64,000 nucleotides of DNA. It comes from Parelaphostrongylus tenuis (Eukaryota > Nematoda > Chromadorea > Rhabditida > Metastrongylidae). The stretch covers positions 1 to 64,000 of the forward strand of contig JAHQIW010005860.1 of NCBI GenBank assembly GCA_019055375.1. The letters are read 5' to 3'. Positions 59,101-64,000 of the stretch are shown piece by piece. How positions within the stretch are numbered: position 1 is the stretch's first letter; every line of letters starts with the position of its first letter. The position numbers and the translations under genes were made by a program. Below the pieces are notes generated by a model that saw only the letters and a program-made list of their open reading frames with translations, was not told the origin of the DNA and searched no databases.

Positions 59101-62100
59101 CTACTTTTGTCTTGGTTGTACGCGCTGATGAGCATATCACCAATCAGAAACTTTCTGAAAAAGAAAACAAGGAAAACGTTGACGGAATAAATATAACTTT
59201 TGTTAGTCTTCACTCATTAATTTCTAGAAAGGTTTCGAAGCGAACACCACGCTTGATGAGATTATGGATTTTGCTAAGAAGTATGGACGTGTTGAGAATG
59301 TCTTAATGCGGCGCACGAAGCAAGATCGTATATTCAAGGTTTCCTTTTTTTTTATTCATTTTGCGAACATTAGATCTGCTATGTACTCATCGACATGGTC
59401 ACCTAGTCTCTTTTGTTTTCCTTCCAGGGATCTGTTTTTGTTACGTACCGAACACGCGCCGAAGCTGAAGAAGCGCAGAAAGACGACGCAAAGTTTGGTG
59501 AGATTCAGCTAACAAAAATGATGCAGGATGATTACTGGACCATGAAGAACCAAGAGAACAAGGTTTGTTGTCGCGTCCGAATTTTTACTGGCATGCTTAA
59601 CGAATGGCAATCAACAACATTAGAATGAAAACATGTTGAAGGATAAGTTGGCTGTGTTTATGAAGACAAGTAACTCTTCATTCGACCGCTTTTTCATAGA
59701 CCTTTCTCAAACGTAATTAATCTGATAAGGATATAACATGTTTTGAGCTGTTAAGTTCTAAGTGCTATAGAGGCTCCTATTTCGTCGTGCGGCGACTCAA
59801 CAGTAGCACCGTTCTCTGTTCAGATCTACAAAAAAGTGGTGGAATGGTGAGATATGATTCATTTCAAAGCCACAAACTCGACTGCCGGTCACTACAATGT
59901 CAGGTAATTCCATCATCTGACTTACGGTGGTTTATTGCTCGGCATCGATTTCTTCATAAAGGAGCATAGTCTCAGAAGATTGACGGAAGCAAGGACGGTG
60001 TTGCTGATGAATTCTGATAGAACGAAACAGGCTATATAGCACATAGACCTTAAGGGCTCAAAACATGTTGTATTCTTGTCAAAAGACAAGTACTGCTGTT
60101 ATTTTTAAATCGAAATTGTATCATGACCTGCAATTTATCTAAGCTAAGGCCATAAACCATCATGTCAATCTGAGGTGTTTGTTTGCCAGAGGCAGCAGTA
60201 GTGATGAGTGTTCGTTTTTTATGGACAATTGAATAGCTTATATTTCAAACTAATAACGGTTTAGTGATTGAAAGACGAACGCAGATCATTGTTTAAGTCT
60301 TATACGTACTTCTCAACAACGAGGGCCGTTTGAAGTTGAAAATTGAGCATCGCCGAATGTTTCATTCTTTCTTGCTCCGGCTTCATCAATAGTACTATCT
60401 TCAGACACTTTATTCTTCCGTCTTCCCTGTGTTTTTTTTCCCGTTGTGCAGGTCCTGTACTCCTAGCTTTTGATTCGTTTTTCGTCTTTTTATTGAACGT
60501 CATAGATTATGGTTGAACGAGTCTCATTGCAATTTCGAGGATAGCCTGGCTGTGGCTTCCATAAGGTGCTGTTGACTGCCGGAGAAATCTGGGAGGTGGA
60601 GCTCTCTACTACTATCATTAATCGTATTTTCTTTGTTGATTAAGCCTCTAGCACGAGGTATCAATAACAATTATCTTTCGGCTAACGTTTTGATTTGTTT
60701 CCTCTTCTTCAGGGTTTATGATTCGAGTCGATCGTCCGCTGTCGTTCCTCGTCGATGTGCGTCTTAGCCTTCGTCTCGCTCAAGTCAAACATTCTGCACT
60801 GAGGCGTCGCTCGAATGAAGTCTTTCACTCGGCGAGGATAGAAACTCGGTTTACATCATATTATGGCGCTCTATGCATTGATTACACCGACTTCTGCAGG
60901 GTAGATAGATCGGAGGCGATTTATTCTGTACGAAGAAACTTTCTGCGTGAGGTTCTAGATTCAAACGGTGTTTGACTCAAGGTCTGACTCGAGCGAGACG
61001 AAGGCGAAGATCAACGAGATCTGACAACAGGGGACAAGCAACTCTAATCATTGTTTCTGAAGGAGACACAGCATTACTTAAATAAAAATTGTTACCAACA
61101 CCTCGCACTACAAGTCCATTCAACAGAGTAAATATGATTTATTGACTTTGCCGAAGTTAGAAGAAAGTCGGTTTACAATGCTTTCACTAGTGTTAGTATA
61201 AGTTATCAGTGGTCACGACACTACATAATAGAAAATTATTAGTAAATACATTACTGCCTAGTTTATATCACCCATTATTTGATAACTGATCCACACATTA
61301 TCGTGTCTAATCACTTGAGATACTTAATGTGCTTTAACAGGAAAACGGCAAGCGGAGAAGATGGTCAAAACTGCTCAGAAGATTGCTGAACACGCAGAGA
61401 AATTACATGCAAAGGTCAGTTTTATTAGATTTTATTTTTCAAGGATTTTTCTCCATTTTTAAGGTTGTAAAATATTTTAGTTCAAAAAGGGTTAGTCGTT
61501 CAACTGAGCGTTCGAATATTTTAGGCCAATGCACACTTTGTGAAAGGTTTGATATTGTCTGTTAGTGGATTACCAGAAGACTGTACTATGGCAGCTATCA
61601 AAGAGTTTTTCAAAAAATTCGGAGATGTTGGATATGTGGTCTACGAAAATGGGCAAAGTAAAGCAGAGATTCGGTATGTAGATTTGTTGTTTGTTGTGAT
61701 GTCCTCGTAATAAGTATTTATCCGAAGTGCTTTTGACATATGTATCTCGATAATGTATCTTATAGCACGCGCCCCCAGAAAGGGTTACGGGTTCAAGTCC
61801 CGTTCGACGTTCAAAGTTTTATATTCTCTTCAACATTATCGGGTATATGTATATGTATATGTATATATATATATGTTTTCATATACATGTAGGTATATGT
61901 ATGTATATTTATACATGTGCAATATACACATACATGCATATATATATATATATATATACATATATATTTGTAATATCCGTAATAAGAACATGCCGCCAGT
62001 TCTCATCAACACCCTGGCTCGGCTCTTCACTCGCTACCTGTCAGAATGCAAGGTCCCTATTCAATGGAAAACCAGCAAGGCCGTATTGTTGTTCAAAAAG

Positions 62101-63665
62101 GGAGACCTTCACGACATAGGCAATTATCGCCCAATCTGCTTGCTGTCCGTTGTCTATAAACTCTTTACTCGAGTCATCCTGAACAGGATTGACAGAACAC
62201 TGGACGAAGGACAGCCATGCGAACAAGCAGGGTTCAGAAAAGGATTTAGTACCATGGACCACATCCACACGATCACAAGATTCATTGAAGTTTCGCGAGA
62301 GTACAACAACCACTCTGTCTCACTTTTATCGATCTGAAAAAAGCCTTTGATTCAGTGGAAACAGAAGCGGTTATAGAGGCTCTGGATAACCAGGGCGTCC
62401 CTACTCGGTACATAATGATCCTTCGTGAGCTTTATAAAGATTTCACGACCAGAATATCTCCATTCTACAACAATATCACCATTGACGTAAGAAGAGGGGT
62501 TCGAACAAGGCGATACAATATCGCCAAAACTATTCACTGCCACCCTACAAAACGTCATGCGAACATTAGAATGGGACGAAATGGGAGTGAAAATTGACGG
62601 TCGACAATTAAACCCATCTTCGCTTTGCTGACGATATCGTTCTCATAACACCAAACATCAGCCAAGCGGAACGAATGTTGACTGATTTCGATAACGCCTG
62701 TGGAAAGATCGGTCTTCAACTGAATCTAACGAAAACAATGTTCATGAGGAACGGATGGGTTTCTAATGCCCCATTCACGCTCAACGGAAACGACAATTTC
62801 CGAATGCTCCAGTTACATCTATCTAGGTCGTGAAATCAACATGATGAACGACCTAGCCCCAGAGTTGAGCAGGAGGAAACGAGCGGCTTGGGGAACGTTT
62901 AAGAGCATCGAAGATGTAGTGAAGAGGACAAAGAACATCCGACTCCGTGCCCACTTTTTCGACTCGACAATTATCCCTGCCCTAACGTATGCAGCAGAAA
63001 CGTGGTCGCTACGTAAGCAGGATGAAAGATCACTTGCCGTTATCGAACGCGCAGTCGAAAGGTCGATGCTAGGAGTATCTCGTATTTCGCAAATGAGACA
63101 AAGGATCCGAACTTCCGACCTACGTCAACGATCGAAAATCAGAGACGCCGTTTCTACACGCCAGGATATCGAAAATAAGGTGGGCCGGACACGTGATGCG
63201 CTTCAACGACAACCGATGGACGAGAGCCGTTACCGGACTGGATTCCTCGGAACGTCAAGCGCTCTAAAGGAAGACCACTGACCCGTTGGTCCGATTTCTT
63301 CACGAAAGCGATGGAAGAAAGATATGATGCTCAGCGAATTCCTAGAGCAAGGAGGACCCACTGGGCTACTCTTGCACGCGATAGGGAAAAATGGAAGAGT
63401 TGCTGGTACCCCGCTCGAGTCACTCGACGATCAACGGGACGACAGGTGATACAGGTGATTTGTAATATCATGCCAATGCTAAAGCAGTTAATCAAGAAAA
63501 AAATCTATTCGAATTTGTTGGTTGATTTCGGCAATGCTGAGTTTGACTGTTCAAATTTTCAGTTTTGCTGGTGAAGAAAATGGTGCTCAAGAAGCATGGA
63601 ATAAAGCCGTTGCGGAGGGTACAGATGGAAAAGTCATTTTTCAAGAGAAGGAACTGATTGGGAAG
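56142..63665 (+). CDS. SSB: La protein (La motif, RRM1, xRRM), 5' part; runs past the last exon seen
   Basis: La binds the 3' oligo-U of new Pol III transcripts. Exons: 56142-56216, 57039-57108, 57175-57257, 57326-57451, 59228-59338, 59428-59562, 61341-61414, 61525-61673, 63563-63665 (splice donor, gene continues). Domains: La motif (VVRQLE joined to YYFGNINLPKDKFLQDTIKN, then VPIKTLLTFNRLAAITKD and CLSDDGLKIRRN); RRM1 (YMKGFEANTTLDEIMDFAKK, VENVLMRR, GSVFVTYRTRAEAEEAQ, DDYW); a basic helix (KRQAEKMVKTAQKIAEHAEK); and the xRRM (GLILSVSGLPEDC, IKEFFKKFGDVGYVV, AGEENGAQEAWNKAV). The start is chosen because TTTTGAG, a likely trans-splice acceptor, directly precedes the ATG. The usual YYFGD Asp is Asn. 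Phases agree except 6-to-7, where one base is left over; a small exon may be missing. A mariner, a SINE, a fold-back and an RTE LINE lie in introns. Confidence 0.88.
56328..56890 (-). pseudogene. mariner relic, 3' two thirds (in La intron 1)
   Basis: The element end GGTTGGAAAAAAAGTTCTGG (56329-56348) matches the terminal repeat of the mariner at 15468-16114. Minus-strand pieces in order: VHFELVLNGK-like (about 56790, first catalytic region), LMQQDNARSHTVKKTKDKVD (second Asp, about 56650), and RRFEYFDEVEEACQEFFDSK (about 56480-56540). They are frameshifted and the N-terminus is absent. It is antisense to La. Confidence 0.78.
57600..58250. repeat. Family D fold-back repeat (in La intron 4)
   Basis: Colinear with 41960-42540: GCTAGTAATCATTCGAAACC, ACGGTACATGGCCGGGTTTT, GGAAGTACGAAAAGCACATA, ACGCTATCGAATGATTAG, GCTCTGTCTTTCGAG. 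The left and right parts are inverted relative to each other. Confidence 0.62.
58251..59227. other. La intron 4, remaining part
   Basis: No exon or repeat partner was recognised between the family D copy and La exon 5. Confidence 0.4.
60450..60605 (-). repeat. SINE family C, copy 6, truncated (in La intron 6)
   Basis: Plus-strand complement CGAGGATAGCCTGGCTGTGG, CTTCCATAAGGTGCTGTTGA and CTGCCGGAGAAATC. The tRNA-like head is missing. The rest of intron 6 (59563-60449, 60606-61340) shows no recognised exon. Confidence 0.62.
61755..61815 (+). repeat. tRNA-like unit, family B (in La intron 8)
   Basis: TAGCACGCGCCCCCAGAAAG, then GTTACGGGTTCAAGTCCCGT with a perfect B box (GGGTTCAAGTCCC). The 5' part of the unit is degraded. 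Confidence 0.55.
61843..61965. repeat. TATATG/TACATA microsatellite
   Basis: Runs of TATATG, TACATG and TA dinucleotides, just before the RTE insertion. Open frames across it (for example 61847-62119) are low-complexity. Confidence 0.85.
61978..63457 (+). mobile_element. RTE-type LINE, 5'-truncated copy 2 (in La intron 8)
   Basis: Flanked by the perfect 12-bp duplication ATTTGTAATATC (61966-61977 and 63458-63469). The frame 61753-62337 carries PPVLINTLARLFTRYLSECK, VLLFKKGDLHDIGNYRPICL, ILNRIDRTLDEGQPCEQAGF and RKGFSTMDHIHTITRFIEVS, reverse transcriptase domains before the catalytic box. The catalytic FADD codons near 62622-62640 lie beyond a frameshift. The C-terminal part is in 62766-63281 and 63311-63442 (YAAETWSLRKQDERSLAVIE, RRTHWATLARDREKW). 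It ends GACAGGTGATACAGGTG. It is close to copy 1 but less decayed, and in the same strand as La, so La splicing must remove it. Confidence 0.88.
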
Positions 63666-64000
63666 GTGTGATATAAGTTTTATATAGTTTCAACCATGAG
63701 ATTTTCGCAATAAGCGCGCTACATGTGGATTTGGCAATGCTGATTCTTTTTTCTTTTCCCGAAATTCTCCCGTAACTGCTGAGTGACTTAGAATCTTTTT
63801 TTTTCATAAAGTTATAGATGAAGAACCATTGAGAATTTGGAAATATTTTGACATTTTCAAAGTACCAGCTTCGCACCCTATTTTCCTAACTTATTCAGGC
63901 ATACCATTAATGAACACAATCCTGCTAGCTCAAGAAAATCATTCTAGCTCAGGTCAAATACAAAACAAAGAGCTAAATTGTGTTCGGGTTTATCTCAGTC
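63666..64000. other. La intron 9 (start)
   Basis: Begins with the splice donor GTGTGA. No further La exon was recognised before the window ends. Confidence 0.4.

Noticed and set aside
60718..60975. Open frame in La intron 6 as an extra La exon
   Set aside because: Its residues do not resemble the La linker, it has no suitable donor in phase, and it is followed by a partly inverted stretch (CTCGCTCAAGTC against GACTCGAGCGAG).

Overview
The window looks like a gene-poor, repeat-rich stretch of nuclear DNA from a nematode, most likely a strongylid (clade V, hookworm-like) worm. This rests on small GT-AG introns with TTTCAG-type 3' splice sites, acceptor-like TTTTGAG/ATTTTAG sequences just before two start codons (possible trans-splice sites), RTE-type LINEs, mariner and piggyBac relics, and very many tRNA-derived SINE-like repeats. 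The species call is inference. There is no bacterial operon structure, CRISPR array or rRNA. Most long open frames here are chance frames or lie inside repeats; the real genes are split into small exons.

Three protein-coding loci can be rebuilt from exons. (1) 18713-20596 (+): the catalytic half of an SH2-type (Fer/Fes-like) tyrosine kinase. The HRDLAARN and DFG motifs are intact, but no N-lobe or SH2 exons are visible, so it is a fragment or a split gene. (2) 31488-42995 (-): a thirteen-exon alpha-1,3-mannosyl-glycoprotein beta-1,2-N-acetylglucosaminyltransferase (GnT-I, MGAT1 / C. elegans GLY-12/13/14 family), the Golgi enzyme that starts hybrid and complex N-glycans. (3) 56142 to beyond 63665 (+): the La RNA-binding protein (La motif, RRM1, C-terminal xRRM), a chaperone of RNA polymerase III transcripts. 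It runs toward the right edge of the window.

Almost everything else is mobile DNA. From left to right: tRNA-derived SINE-like copies throughout (families here called A, B/B2, C and E); Penelope-like element relics with GIY-YIG endonuclease motifs at about 2.0-2.3 kb and 35.2-36.5 kb; a TTAA-flanked fold-back built on a TGATAG microsatellite at 2.9-3.5 kb; two piggyBac-like transposase relics in opposite orientation at 4.0-5.1 kb and 11.2-13.65 kb; mariner relics at 15.5, 27.6, 37.4 and 56.3 kb; RTE LINE copies at 22.3-24.3 kb and 62.0-63.5 kb, each inside a 12-bp target duplication; an older LINE relic at 48.4-49.5 kb; and a family of long palindromes carrying the motif ACACGTGTTTCG, four copies between 33 and 46.5 kb.

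The genes and the mobile DNA are interleaved. The GnT-I introns hold a Penelope-like element, a mariner, a SINE, a tRNA-like fold-back and two of the palindromes, and a third palindrome sits just upstream of its start codon. The La introns hold a mariner, a SINE C copy, a fold-back repeat and a 1.5-kb RTE LINE. La binds the 3' oligo-U of Pol III transcripts, and the window is full of sequences with Pol III-type internal promoter boxes; any functional link between the two is only inferred.
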